Notes: a model not told the origin generated them from the letters alone. DNA of 64,000 bases from Hoeflea algicola (GCF_026619415.1 NZ_JAOVZR010000001.1:1922001-1986000); one strand, 5' to 3'; counted from the first letter of the stretch, positions 25,800 through 35,380 are shown. Program-made: numbers and translations.

Positions 25800-26749
25800 T
25801 AGTCAGCCGCAGTGAGCTTCTGGACTTCGGGTTTTCTCTTGAGCAAATAGGGAACCTGTCTCGACCCGTTTGCGACCTTCCCCTCGATATTTTCAAGATA
25901 GCCATCCATATGGTGGTCCCTGGTGGAAAAATCGTCGATGTTCCGCCAGAAATCACCCACCGAAATTCGGTCGGCATCATGTTCATTGAGATAGCCAAAA
26001 TCCGGCCCCGCACGCAAAATCACCTCGGGTGAAAAGTGCTGGTATTTCTTGGCTGCGGTATAGGGCGGAACCATGGGAACAACATCCAGTTCGTTGATGA
26101 CCCGCGTGAACACCGAAATCAGCTTTGGCACAGGTGGCATCTCGGTGGTGAACTTGGGCTGACCGAAGGTGACGACCCGCTCGACGATGTATCCTTCGCT
26201 TTCGAGATAGGCAGCGACGATCACCGCAGCAGCGCTCCCGAGTGAATGGCCTGTCACACGCAGCGGCAAATCCTTGCGCAGGTAAGGGACAGCATTGTCA
26301 TGGATGGCCGTCGCCACATCTTTAAACCCGCGATGTAACGGAATACCCAGGATATCGTCCGGCAGGAGAGCCGTTTCAATATCTTCGAAAACATTGGGTT
26401 TGTGCGCTGTGCCCCGGACCGACAATGTCTGATTGCGATTGGCCAGATCCGTTTCAATGACATACAGCACGTCGACGGGCTGAAGGGTCACTGCCCGGGT
26501 GACCAGCGGATATGCCTTGCGGATCTCCGCAATAGGATCGTAAGCAGACTTGGAGCGCTTTGCATAATATTCGAGTTCGACAAAATCGATCTTCGTTGGC
26601 ACAACCACTGAAACAGATTGTCTGACACTCTCCGGCAGGCTGCCGGCGCAGCCCGACAGCGCCAATAGAAAAAGAGCCAGAATGAGGGCAGAAACAGAAC
26701 GTTTGACCAGCAGGGGCGGACTGACCGTCCAGTGTGTATAAACCAGCAT
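25799..26749 (-). CDS. Class 3 lipase, lipoprotein
   Basis: 316 residues. The N-terminal hydrophobic stretch ends in the lipobox LSGC (Cys34), so the enzyme is probably anchored in the envelope. The lipase core shows SVRGTAHKPNVFEDIETALL and PLHRGFKDVATAIH, the nucleophile motif GHSLGSAAA (Ser169), VVTFGQPKF, and Asp in NELDVVPMVPP; a late His (NEHDAD or DHHMDGYL) would complete the triad. It should hydrolyse acylglycerols or similar esters; the natural substrate is unknown. It converges on carA. Confidence 0.87.
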   Translation of the reverse strand: MLVYTHWTVSPPLLVKRSVSALILALFLLALSGCAGSLPESVRQSVSVVVPTKIDFVELEYYAKRSKSAYDPIAEIRKAYPLVTRAVTLQPVDVLYVIETDLANRNQTLSVRGTAHKPNVFEDIETALLPDDILGIPLHRGFKDVATAIHDNAVPYLRKDLPLRVTGHSLGSAAAVIVAAYLESEGYIVERVVTFGQPKFTTEMPPVPKLISVFTRVINELDVVPMVPPYTAAKKYQHFSPEVILRAGPDFGYLNEHDADRISVGDFWRNIDDFSTRDHHMDGYLENIEGKVANGSRQVPYLLKRKPEVQKLTAAD

Positions 26750-26922
26750 CTACGCCCCACGCCACGCCCTGTGGGCAAACCAACACTGCATTGGCTCTTC
26801 GCACCATCTAGCAAGACGTTATTAGCTCCTCACACTTTCTCCAAGGTAAAACAGATCAGAAGCGGCAGGAAGCCCGACCATGAGCAAATTTCTGGACGGT
26901 GTCTTTGCGCATCAGCATCTAG

Positions 26923-27799
26923 GATCAGGACCCATTAAATTGCTTGCGGGATGGATTGCGGACTGATTCACTGGTGCCAGGAGGATACTGGCATGAGTGA
27001 TTTGATTTGGCTTACCGACAGGCAAATGAAGCGGATTGAGCCCTTTTTTCCGCTTTCTCATGGCGTCCCGCGGGTTGATGACCGGCGGGTTCTCAGTGGC
27101 ATCATTTTTGTTATCCGCAACGGGTTGCGCTGGCGTGATGCGCCATCGGACTATGGTCCGCACAAGACAATCTACAACCGGTTCACCCGTTGGAGCCGGC
27201 TTGGTGTGTTCAACAGGATACTCGCCGAGCTTGCCGGCATGGCCGGGACGCCCGATCAGGTGATGATTCCCTCTCAGCGATGCGTGGCATCGCTTGCCGG
27301 GCAACGGATGCAACCCACCTCAAAGCCCATCGCACGGCCGCAAGCCTTTTAAAAAGGGCCTGTTCCCAGACGTATAGGCCGCACCAAAGGCGGCTTGAAT
27401 TCCAAGTTGCATGCGGTTTGTGATGGCGTGGGACGCCCACTGGTCTTGCTGCTCTCGGAGGGCCGGATGAGCGACTTCAAGGGCGCAGCGCTGATGTTTG
27501 ACGCCATTCCGGATGCAAAAGCCCTGCTCGGTGACAAGGGCTACGATGCAGACTGGTTTCGCCAGGCGCTTAAAGCGCGCGGCATAGAGCCCTGCATTCC
27601 GCCCAAATCCAACCGCAAAACCGAAATTCCGTTCGACAAGACGCTCTACAAAAACCGTCACAAGATCGAGAACATGTTTGGGAAGCTTAAAGACTGGCGG
27701 CGCATCCACACCCGCTACGACCGTTGTGCCCACGCCTTCATGTCAGCCATCGCAATCGCGGCAACAGTCATCTTCTGGATCAATCAATGAGTCCTGAGC
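26923..27799 (+). mobile_element. IS5-family (IS427-group) insertion sequence, inactivated
   Basis: Inverted ends read inward as GATCAGGACCCATTAAATTG (left) and GCTCAGGACTCATTGATTGA (right). CTAG lies on both sides (26919-26922 and 27800-27803), consistent with insertion at CTAG. The single transposase gene is damaged (next entry). Left of it an open frame begins at 26880 (MSKFLDGVFAHQHL) and is cut by the insertion. The exact boundaries are uncertain by one or two bases. Confidence 0.75.
26993..27790 (+). pseudogene. IS5-family transposase, broken by a 38-bp insertion and a shortened A-run
   Basis: The N-terminal part (LIWLTDRQMKRIEPFFPLSH ... GLRWRDAPSDYGPHKTIYNR) is intact to the Met-Ile before the catalytic Asp. 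38 extra bases (27269-27306), containing the palindrome AGCGATGC-GTG-GCATCGCT, then separate it from DATHLKAHRTAASLLK. Farther on, the programmed-slip site reads TTTTAAAAAGGG (A5), where the related IS use A6G for a -1 shift. The C-terminal part (27395-27790) is complete, with MLLSEGRMSD-like, LGDKGYDADWFRQ and the Glu-bearing RHKIENMFGKLKDWRR. No functional transposase can be made without two corrections. Confidence 0.75.
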
Positions 27800-27800
27800 C

Positions 27801-28115
27801 TAGGGGCTATTCAGATCGAACCGGGCCTTGGCTGCAGTGACCACCAAGGTGGGCTCCGCGCCAAACAGCGTCTTCAAGACCAACACGCCGCCGTCGCGAT
27901 CCTGGATGTCGGCCGGATGAACCAGCGCGTGCCGCTTCTTGCTCTTGATCTTTTTCCCCGCATCATACCCGCTCGGGTCGATGTAACGCCCCGTTTTCCC
28001 GCCTTTGACGCTTTGACCATGGCCGTCCGGGGACCCCGCTCTGGCCAGGTGAAGGGGTTGCCAGTGGCGCTGCAGATACCGCGCAACGCCAGGGGAGATG
28101 CCATACCCGAATTGT
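27801..28115 (-). pseudogene. Remnant of a second IS5-family (IS1031-like) transposase
   Basis: Reading the - strand from about 28110 gives YGISPGVARYLQRHWQPLHL, then QSVKGGKTGRYIDPSGYDAG, KKIKSKKRHALV, HPADIQDRDGGVLVLKTLFG. The SGYDAGKKI, KKRH and HPADIQDRDG blocks are typical of IS1031-type transposases, but about ten residues are missing between RHALV and HPAD and both ends are lost. The later IS5 copy at 26923-27799 abuts its left side. Confidence 0.6.
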
Positions 28116-28297
28116 GTTGCACCGGTTCAGACACAGTCCTGAAGGCGTTGGCGCGCTACAGACCACCCATCATCCGCAGTCAAGCCACACAACGTAACGA
28201 CAGCTGTTCGTCCTCTTTGCTCGTGGCCTTTTTATCCACTTTCACAATGGTGTCAGACGCAGTAAGCATCCTGATCTTTGAATTTTTGGAACATGTC

Positions 28298-28843
28298 ATG
28301 GCGCAAAATGCCACTATCTACAAAGTCGAACTTTCAGTCTCCGACATGGATCGTCACTATTACGACACCCATAAACTGACCGTTGCCAAGCACCCCTCGG
28401 AGACGGATGAACGGCTGATGGTGCGTATTTTGGCTTTCGCGCTGAATGCCCATGAGCATCTGGAAATGACAAAGGGCCTTTCAACGGATGACGAGCCAGA
28501 CATCTGGCAGAAAAGCCTGAGCGGCGAACTTGATGTGTGGGTGGCCCTTGGGCTTCCCAGCGAAAAAGTGATGCGCCAATCCTGTGGCAAGGCCGGCAAG
28601 GTGATCGTCTATCCTTACGGCGGCAGGACGGCCGAGATGTGGTGGCACAAGATCAAGAACAGCACCGCCCGGTTTGAAAACCTTCACGTGATAAATTTTT
28701 CCGAGAAAGACACGGGCGAACTGGCAAAACTGGCAAGCCGCGCAATGAACCTCCAGATAAATATCCAGGACGGCGATGTGATGGTGAGTGTTGGTGAGAG
28801 CATCGTCAACGTTACCCCGCTGAAATGGAAGAGTGCCGCTTAA
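28298..28843 (+). CDS. YaeQ family protein
   Basis: 181 residues, full length for the family, from the ATG at 28298 (MAQNATIYKVELSVSDMDRH). Conserved blocks are HYYDTHKLTVAKHPSETDER, LMVRILAFALNAHEHLEMTK, EPDIWQKSLSGELDVWVALG and GKVIVYPYGGRTAEMWW. YaeQ has a PD-(D/E)xK nuclease-like fold (the D in EPDIW and the GELDVWV strand fit that motif), but no activity has been firmly shown. Single gene after an IS graveyard; its promoter is probably between 28116 and 28297. Confidence 0.93.
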   Translation: MAQNATIYKVELSVSDMDRHYYDTHKLTVAKHPSETDERLMVRILAFALNAHEHLEMTKGLSTDDEPDIWQKSLSGELDVWVALGLPSEKVMRQSCGKAGKVIVYPYGGRTAEMWWHKIKNSTARFENLHVINFSEKDTGELAKLASRAMNLQINIQDGDVMVSVGESIVNVTPLKWKSAA

Positions 28844-29106
28844 CTCACGGGTTTCTACAGCGCCGCGCATCCAATTGGCTGCGCAAAGGTCGCTGTAACG
28901 CCTTGACGTGACACATGTAGCGTCGGGAGTTTCCGTGAACGGCAGCTTCAGGCTGAAGAACACCGATCTCGCGAAATGCGGCAACGGCAGTCGGGCCGCA
29001 TTGCCGCAAATAATACTTGGCGTAGCGGATGACCATGGTTTGGCGACATCTGATGGTTTCACCAGTCTGGCGAGCCCCGATCCGGCCTGACTTCGGCATG
29101 TGTGAT

Positions 29107-30480
29107 TCAGGGTTTTGGGCGGTCCAGAAAAAGATGCCGGTTGGCAAACCTGAGATTGAGCAGTACGGCGGCCACCCCGAGTCCAATCGCCAGTCCGCCC
29201 CAGATGCCCGGACCGCCAAGCCCGAGGCCGAAGCCGAGCCCGTAGGCCGCCGACAGGCCGATCGGCCAATAGCTGATGACCGCCATGATCATCGGAATGC
29301 GGGTGTCCTTGATACCGCGCAACAGCCCCGCGCCAATTGCCTGGATGGCGTCAACCAGCTGGAAGCCGGCGGCCACCAGCAACAGCGGCACCGCCACGCT
29401 AAGCAGTTCGGCCGCATCGACATTGCTCTCGTCGAGAAACAGGCTGATCAGCGTTTCCGGCATCAGCCAGAACAGGGTGGCGGCGGCGAACGAGATCAAC
29501 ACCGAAAGCCCCATCACCGTATGCGCGGCCCGCGCCAGCCCCGCCTTGTCGCCGCGGCCATAGGCCTGGCCGATGCGCACGGTGGCAGCATTGGACAAGC
29601 CCAGTGGCACCATGAAGCTGATGGAAGCGAGCTGAAGCGCGATGCCGTGGGCGGCCAGTTGGATCGTGCCGAGCCATCCCATCATCACCGAGGCGGCCAG
29701 GAACAGCCCGACCTCGGCAAGGATCGTCAGGCCGATCGGCAGGCCGAGCCGGAAGACTTCAAAAAACGCCGGCCATTCCGGCCGCCAGAAGCGCTGGAAC
29801 AGCCGGTATTCCTGATGCCGCGGATGCCAGAACGCCCAGCCGGCCATGATCAAAAAGATCACCGAGGAGCTTACCACCGAGGCCACCGCAGCCCCCCGCA
29901 CGCCCATTTCCGGCAGATTGAAATGGCCAAAAATCAGCCCGTAATTGAGAATGCCGTTGACGATTGTGCCGAACAGCGCCGACCAGAGCACGATTCCGGC
30001 CCGGGAGCGGGCAGCGAAGAACGACCTCAGCGCCATCATCATCAGCGCCGGGAACATGCCCCATTGGGCGATGCGGATGTAATCGCTGGCAAGGGCTGCG
30101 AGTTCGGGCTTCTGGCCCAGCGCGATCAGCGCCGGCTCGAGCTGCCACAGCAACGGCATGACGACGACCGCGTAGAGCAGCAGAATCCACATGCCCATGC
30201 GCACCGAGCGGCGCACATGGGTGGGATCATTGCGGCCTTCGGCCTGCGCCGCCAGCGGCAGCACCGCGCTGGCAAAGCCGGAACCGAAAATATAGACCAC
30301 GAAGAACGCCTGCGAGCCGAGCACAGTGGCCGCCAGTTCTTCGGTGCCATACCAGCCGAGCATCACCACATCGGTGGTGGCAATGGCGATCTGGGCGATC
30401 TGGGTGCCAACCAGCGGCAGGCCGAGCGCCAGCGTGGCGCGCGCATGCGCTCCCCAGCTTTGTTCGTTCCGCGCTTGCAT
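29107..30480 (-). CDS. MATE-family efflux transporter (NorM-like)
   Basis: 457 residues from the ATG at 30480. Twelve predicted membrane helices arise from two similar halves: the first starts ALGLPLVGTQIAQIAIATTD with the AQAEGRND loop, and the second starts RLGLPIGLTILAEVGLFLAA with AVRIGQAYGRGDKAG. These are MATE hallmarks. It exports cationic drugs or metabolites in exchange for Na+ or H+. Substrate unknown. Monocistronic. Confidence 0.93.
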   Translation of the reverse strand: MQARNEQSWGAHARATLALGLPLVGTQIAQIAIATTDVVMLGWYGTEELAATVLGSQAFFVVYIFGSGFASAVLPLAAQAEGRNDPTHVRRSVRMGMWILLLYAVVVMPLLWQLEPALIALGQKPELAALASDYIRIAQWGMFPALMMMALRSFFAARSRAGIVLWSALFGTIVNGILNYGLIFGHFNLPEMGVRGAAVASVVSSSVIFLIMAGWAFWHPRHQEYRLFQRFWRPEWPAFFEVFRLGLPIGLTILAEVGLFLAASVMMGWLGTIQLAAHGIALQLASISFMVPLGLSNAATVRIGQAYGRGDKAGLARAAHTVMGLSVLISFAAATLFWLMPETLISLFLDESNVDAAELLSVAVPLLLVAAGFQLVDAIQAIGAGLLRGIKDTRIPMIMAVISYWPIGLSAAYGLGFGLGLGGPGIWGGLAIGLGVAAVLLNLRFANRHLFLDRPKP

Positions 30481-30901
30481 GGCTGACCCGCCCATCCGTT
30501 CTCATCCGGTTTCGAACCAACGCTTATGCGCTGGCGCCCATGGCTTGGCAAGCCATTGAACAGGGCTGAAAAACCGTCCGTAACCGGCAACTACGGAAAC
30601 GCCCACCCGATCACCTGACAGGAAAGTGCCGGGGACCCAAGGATCCCCGGCAAGCTGTGCTGATACGTGTGTGGCCGGTGCCCACCGCGGTCCGATTCCG
30701 GACCATTTCTGGCTAATAGACGCCGTGTCGTTGCTCGCAAGCGCCGGGTGTACAATGCAAAATTCGACCTTCACCGGGGTTAACAGGCGGCAACGACAAA
30801 ATTGATCGAAGCGACCACTATTTTTGACAGGTTGGCCACACGAAACGCGGGCAAAACAATTGCACTCTTCTCAAGCAACCCAATCGCTTCCATAATGGCC
30901 C
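30481..30901. other. Divergent region between the MATE and MscS-type genes
   Basis: 421 bp with no gene. It contains a 9-bp hairpin (TGCCGGGGA/TCCCCGGCA, 30627-30652) without a T-run, and AT-richer sequence around 30755-30840, where the promoter of the channel gene is likely. Confidence 0.45.
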
Positions 30902-32269
30902 ATGGACACCATCGACATCCCCAACATGGTGCAAACCGTTGCCGCGCTCTTCAATGCCGGCAGATCCTATGCCGTCCAGCCCTGGACATTCTACCAGTTG
31001 CTTATCGTTGCCGCCTGCTATGGCGCCGGCTGGGCGATCTCGCTTAAGGTTGAGCCCTGGCTCGAGGTGCGCGCCCGCACCATCAAGGGCAAGCCGGGAC
31101 TATTACGTGTGATCATCGCCGTGATGCGGCGGATCGACTGGGTGCTGTTTCTGGTGTTTCTGGCCGCTGCCCGGGTGACATTGCTGGAACTGACATGGCC
31201 CTCGCGAACCTACCTGCTGTCGCTGATCTTCGCGCTGGCCTCGGCCTGGCTGGCGATCACGGTGTTTTCGCGGATCATCCACAACAAGACCTTGGCGCGG
31301 CTGATCGCGCTGATCATATTCGGCTATGTGGCTCTCGGCATTCTCGACCTCAGGCCGGAGGCGGCAGCGTTTCTGGACCGGCTGGCCTTTCAGGTCGGCG
31401 ATTTGCGGATATCGCTGCTGTTCGTTCTGCGCACGGTGGTGGTCACCGCCGGGTTCCTGTGGATTGCCAATCTGCTCGGCAATTTCTTCGACACCCGCAT
31501 CCACCGCTTCGAGGACCTCTCGCCCTCGTTCCGGGTGCTGGCCGGTAAGTTCATCAAGATCAGCCTGATCATGGTCGCGGTGATGATGGCGCTGTCCTCG
31601 ACCGGCATCGATCTGACCGCGCTGACGGTGTTTTCCGGCGCGGTCGGCGTTGGCCTCGGCTTCGGCCTGCAGAAGGTGGTGTCGAATTTCATTTCCGGGG
31701 TGATCATTCTTGCCGACCGCTCGATCAAGCCCGGCGACACCATCGCGTTAGGCGAAACCTTCGGCTGGATCCGCGAATTGCGCGCCCGGTTTGTCTCGGT
31801 GATCACCCGCGACGGCCGCGAATACCTCATCCCCAACGAGGATTTCATCACCCACCAGGTGGTAAACTGGTCGTTCTCCGACAAGCTGGTGCGGCTCGAT
31901 ATCGAGTTCGGCGTGTCCTATGACAGCGACCCGCACGAAGCCTCAAAGCTGGCGATCCACGCCGCCAGTTCGATCGACCGGGTGCTAAAATCCCCGTCAC
32001 CGGTGTGCTGGATGACGGCGTTCGGCTCCTCCTCGCTCGATTTCAAGCTGCGCTTCTGGATCTCCGACCCGCAAGCCGGGCTGACCAATGTCCGCGGCAA
32101 GGTGTTCCTGGCGCTGTGGGATGTCTTCAAGGAAAACGGCATCAAGATCCCCTACCCGCACCGCGAAATCATCATGACCAATCCGGTGGAGGTGGTGAAC
32201 CGCGACGAACCGGATGCAGAATCCCCGAACGACGGCGGCCCGGCCCCGGACAACCCCAAACCAGACTGA
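30902..32269 (+). CDS. MscS-family mechanosensitive channel
   Basis: 455 residues. Several N-terminal membrane helices precede the pore helix and the MscS beta domain. The signature segment is ALTVFSGAVGVGLGFGLQKV followed by VSNFISGVIILADRSIKPGD and GWIRELRARFVSVITRDGRE, YLIPNEDFITHQVVNWS. The C-terminal alpha/beta vestibule ends near VFKENGIKIPYPHREI, and an acidic tail follows. It opens under membrane tension to release solutes during hypo-osmotic shock. The larger N-terminal region than in E. coli MscS is common in Rhizobiales. Confidence 0.95.
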   Translation: MDTIDIPNMVQTVAALFNAGRSYAVQPWTFYQLLIVAACYGAGWAISLKVEPWLEVRARTIKGKPGLLRVIIAVMRRIDWVLFLVFLAAARVTLLELTWPSRTYLLSLIFALASAWLAITVFSRIIHNKTLARLIALIIFGYVALGILDLRPEAAAFLDRLAFQVGDLRISLLFVLRTVVVTAGFLWIANLLGNFFDTRIHRFEDLSPSFRVLAGKFIKISLIMVAVMMALSSTGIDLTALTVFSGAVGVGLGFGLQKVVSNFISGVIILADRSIKPGDTIALGETFGWIRELRARFVSVITRDGREYLIPNEDFITHQVVNWSFSDKLVRLDIEFGVSYDSDPHEASKLAIHAASSIDRVLKSPSPVCWMTAFGSSSLDFKLRFWISDPQAGLTNVRGKVFLALWDVFKENGIKIPYPHREIIMTNPVEVVNRDEPDAESPNDGGPAPDNPKPD

Positions 32270-32357
32270 CACCGATCCGAACGGCTGGCGCGCCAAAGCG
32301 GTAGTGGTAGAAGGCAGACCGGTCCTGCCGGTCCGCGTTCCGATGTCCGGACTGCTG

Positions 32358-33293
32358 TCAGACCGGGTTGTTGAAGGTGTCGCAGGCGTCGAGCCGGCCG
32401 CTTTCGAAGCCACGGGCGAACCACTCCTTGCGCTGCGCAGAGGTGCCGTGGTTGAAGCTTTCAGGCACCACATAGCCTTGCGTACGCCGCTGCAGCGTGT
32501 CGTCGCCGATCTGCTGGGCGGCGTTGAGCGCTTCTTCAAGATCGCCGCGCTCGAGGATACCCTTTTGCGCGGTGTAGTGGCCCCAGATGCCGGCAAAGCA
32601 ATCAGCCTGCAATTCGACGCGTATCGACATCCGGTTCTGCTCGGTCTGGCTCATCGACTGGCGCATCTGGTTGAATTTCGGCAGCACCCCGATCAGGTTC
32701 TGAACGTGATGGCCGACCTCGTGAGCCAGCACATAGGCCTGGGCGAAATCACCCGACGCCTTGAAGCGCTGCGCCAGCTCGTCGTAAAATGTGAGATCGA
32801 TATAAACCTTCTCGTCGCCGGGGCAATAGAACGGGCCGGAAGCAGCGCTTGCATTGCCGCAAGCGGATTGCACCGAGCCTGAAAACAGCACCAGCGTCGG
32901 CTCGCGATAACTCTCGCCCTGCGATTTCATGACGCCGTTCCAGACATCCTCGGTCTCGGCCAGCACGGTGGCGACGAATTGCGTCATCTCGTCCTGCCGG
33001 GCGGGAGAGATCTGCTGCGTGCTGCTCTGCCCGCCAACGCTGGCGCCGGGATTGCCGCCGGCCAGGATCTGCAGCGGATCGATGCCCATGAATTTGAGCA
33101 CGAAAAACACCACCGCCAGGATGATAATGGTCTTGATGCCGCCACCCGAAGCGCGGCGCATGCCGCCGCCGGGAAGCTTGATGCCACCGCGGCCAAAGGG
33201 ATTGCCGCCACGCCCGAACGGATTGCCGCTGCGGGGAGCGCGTCCGCGCCGGTCCTCGATATTGTCGCTCTGGCGACGACCCTTCCATTCCAT
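32358..33293 (-). CDS. Neutral zinc metallopeptidase, YpfJ family
   Basis: 311 residues. A Gly/Arg-rich cytoplasmic N-terminus (GNPFGRGGNPFGRGGIKLPG) precedes one membrane helix (IKTIIILAVVFFVLKFMGI). The periplasmic domain carries HEVGHH (191-196) and the downstream ELQADCFAGIWGHY block with the third ligand. Conserved Cys residues (SACGNAS, PFYCPGD) may form a disulfide. The family is widespread in Gram-negative bacteria; its substrate is unknown. Confidence 0.92.
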   Translation of the reverse strand: MEWKGRRQSDNIEDRRGRAPRSGNPFGRGGNPFGRGGIKLPGGGMRRASGGGIKTIIILAVVFFVLKFMGIDPLQILAGGNPGASVGGQSSTQQISPARQDEMTQFVATVLAETEDVWNGVMKSQGESYREPTLVLFSGSVQSACGNASAASGPFYCPGDEKVYIDLTFYDELAQRFKASGDFAQAYVLAHEVGHHVQNLIGVLPKFNQMRQSMSQTEQNRMSIRVELQADCFAGIWGHYTAQKGILERGDLEEALNAAQQIGDDTLQRRTQGYVVPESFNHGTSAQRKEWFARGFESGRLDACDTFNNPV

Positions 33294-33409
33294 GGCGCGG
33301 TGCTCCTGTGCTGGCCTGACATTTGAATGCGCCAGACGCCGTTTTGTTCACTTCAAGCATGACGGATGGTCCGCGCGCAAGCCAATCGGCCCTGGTTGAC
33401 GCAACAGTT

Positions 33410-33919
33410 TCATACCGCGCGACGCCGGAACCGGGTAACAGCCACTGCGCAGGCTGCCACAGCGAGGGCGGAAAACAGGCCGATCAGCAGGGGCATGATC
33501 GCCACATGGACGGTGCCCGCACCGGGGCCGAAAACGCTGGTATTCATGATCCGCCCCGGCATCAGCGTAAACAGCCCGGCAATGCCGATGGCGCCGAAAT
33601 AGAGCGCTTTGACCACCCGCTTGTGCCGGACGAAATCGCGCCGCCGCGCCGAACGAACCACCTCAACCACGCTGACAAGCACCACGACCGACAACAGATG
33701 GATCGGTGAAAAGCCGTAAAACAGATTGATTTCATGGATGAAGAAGGTCGACAGCGCCGTCATCGCCATCAGCACGATCCAGACCCGACCTGAAATACGA
33801 TGTCTGGGCGTTCCCTTGCGCGCCCACAGCATGTGGGCGCCGATGATCGCCGCTGTGACCACGGTGACAACATGGAACTGGATCGCCGTGCTGGCGTGAA
33901 GCAGAGGTTCAAGTGTCAT
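33410..33919 (-). CDS. DUF2306-type membrane protein
   Basis: 169 residues from the ATG at 33919; the longer frame upstream overlaps the divergent regulator and is not supported. Four or five hydrophobic segments (FHVVTVVTAAIIGAHMLW, WIVLMAMTALSTFFIHEI, HLLSVVVLVSVVEVV, LYFGAIGIAGLFTLMPG, LLIGLFSALAVAACAVAV) and conserved polar turns (ARKGTPRHRISGRVW, RHKRVVKALYFGA) match DUF2306. The His residues could bind heme or metal, but no activity is known. It is divergent from, and probably regulated by, the LytTR protein next to it. Confidence 0.8.
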   Translation of the reverse strand: MTLEPLLHASTAIQFHVVTVVTAAIIGAHMLWARKGTPRHRISGRVWIVLMAMTALSTFFIHEINLFYGFSPIHLLSVVVLVSVVEVVRSARRRDFVRHKRVVKALYFGAIGIAGLFTLMPGRIMNTSVFGPGAGTVHVAIMPLLIGLFSALAVAACAVAVTRFRRRAV

Positions 33920-34055
33920 GAGAATGCTCCTGTCTGTGCTGGCCGCGGCGGTTGGCCTGATGCAACGCCAGCGGTCCGGTTGCCAAATCACTGCCCATCG
34001 GCCATGCTCGACATCGATTCTCAATTTCCCTTGCGCCTGTGACCCGGAGAACTTC

Positions 34056-34922
34056 GTGAGCGACACGTTGCTGCAATCCACGCTTCGTGAACTGCGCACG
34101 CTGTTGTCCCGGCCGCGACTGTGGCTGGTATTTGCGCTGGTGGTCGGGCTGTTCTCGCTGACCGGCCCGTTCGGCACCTACGAGCGGCTGCCGTTTCATT
34201 CCCGGCTGGGTTACTGGCTGAGCCTGCACACCGGCGCGTGGGGCTGCGCGCTGGTGTGCGTAGCGTTTTCTGACGCAGCACTCAGTCGCCGGGTCGCCCA
34301 CCGCATGATCCGCATGTTGATCGGCGCCATTGTCGCGGCGCTGCCAATCGGCGTGGTGATCACCGCCATCAACACAGCCGTCATCAAGGCGCCGTTCAAT
34401 CTCTCCCAATTCGGTGAAAATGCGCTGGTGGCGCTGCCGATCTCGATCGGCTTCTGCGTGCTGGCATGGCTCAGCCTGAGTAGCGGCGAAGATACCAACG
34501 CGGCTCGAAAACACGATGCTGATGATACGCCGGCATCAATTGCGTCGGCGCCGCCCGAAGCCACCATCACACAGACGTCGGTCAACCGGCCCGACCGTCC
34601 GGCGCTGCTCGACCGCCTGCCCATTGCCAAGCGCGGGAGCCTGATCCGGCTCGAGGTGCAAGACCATTACGTGCTGGCGGTAACCGACAAGGGCTCCGAA
34701 TTGCTGCTGATGCGGCTGGGTGACGCCATCGTCGAAGCCGGCGCCGGCCAACAAATTCACCGCTCGCACTGGGTGGCCGATCGTGGCGTCGAAAGCATCA
34801 CCCGCCAGACCGGCACCAATCCACGGTTGATGCTGCACACCTCGGACGGGCAAACCCTGCCGGTCAGCCGCAGCCATACCGCCGCGGTTCGCACCCGATG
34901 GGCCGGTCGCCTCAACCGTTAA
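34056..34922 (+). CDS. Membrane-anchored LytTR transcriptional regulator
   Basis: 288 residues from a GTG at 34056, chosen for its GGAG box six bases upstream; the frame extends further left but without a start signal. Four N-terminal membrane helices (WLVFALVVGLFSLTG, LGYWLSLHTGAWGCALVCVA, MLIGAIVAALPIGVVITAI, VALPISIGFCVLAWL) are followed by a linker and a LytTR DNA-binding domain (LIRLEVQDHYVLAVTDKGSE, IHRSHWVADRGVESITRQ, LPVSRSHTAAVR). Membrane-bound LytTR proteins usually control a neighbouring membrane protein, here the divergent DUF2306 gene. Confidence 0.87.
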   Translation: MSDTLLQSTLRELRTLLSRPRLWLVFALVVGLFSLTGPFGTYERLPFHSRLGYWLSLHTGAWGCALVCVAFSDAALSRRVAHRMIRMLIGAIVAALPIGVVITAINTAVIKAPFNLSQFGENALVALPISIGFCVLAWLSLSSGEDTNAARKHDADDTPASIASAPPEATITQTSVNRPDRPALLDRLPIAKRGSLIRLEVQDHYVLAVTDKGSELLLMRLGDAIVEAGAGQQIHRSHWVADRGVESITRQTGTNPRLMLHTSDGQTLPVSRSHTAAVRTRWAGRLNR

Positions 34923-35008
34923 ATGGCTTGATCCCGATCATGGCGTATCCTCGCATGATCGCGCATGGTTACTAGCGGCAAGAGTTTTCGGACCGGCAGG
35001 AGGCGTTG

Positions 35009-35371
35009 ATGAGACAGAAGCGGCAAAAAGCGAGATTGCCCGCCAGGACAGCCATGGCCGCATGGGCGGGAATGGCGTTGTGTCTGCCGTTGCTGGTCTC
35101 ACCGGCGCTGGCCGATGCCGCCGCCGTGGCCCGCGGCGAAAAAGTTGTCGAGGAATGGTGCCGTGACTGTCATGTGCGCGAAGGCCAGAAACTCACCGCC
35201 GACATGGCCCCGCCCTACTCCGCCATCGTTGCCATCGAAGGCCGTGACCGCGCCTGGTTCGAAGCCTTTCTTCAGGCCGACCATTTCCCGATGACCACGT
35301 TTCGCCTATTCGATCATGAAAAGGCCGACGTAGTGGAATGGCTGCTGGATTTGCAGAAGCGGGCAAAATAG
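35009..35371 (+). CDS. Class I c-type cytochrome, small
   Basis: 120 residues from the ATG at 35009, with AGGAGG six bases upstream. After a signal peptide (cleavage after PALA near residue 35) the heme motif CRDCH (51-55) attaches heme c; Met95 (HFPMTTF) is the likely distal ligand. It is a periplasmic electron carrier; partners are unknown. The next gene converges from the right, 10 bp away. Confidence 0.85.
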   Translation: MRQKRQKARLPARTAMAAWAGMALCLPLLVSPALADAAAVARGEKVVEEWCRDCHVREGQKLTADMAPPYSAIVAIEGRDRAWFEAFLQADHFPMTTFRLFDHEKADVVEWLLDLQKRAK

Positions 35372-35380
35372 GCCGCCAGC

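Noticed and set aside
28845..29100. 84-residue frame on the - strand (MPKSGRIGARQTGETIRCRQ)
   Set aside because: Biased Arg composition, no family signature and no ribosome-binding site that I can see; left unannotated, though a short real gene cannot be excluded.
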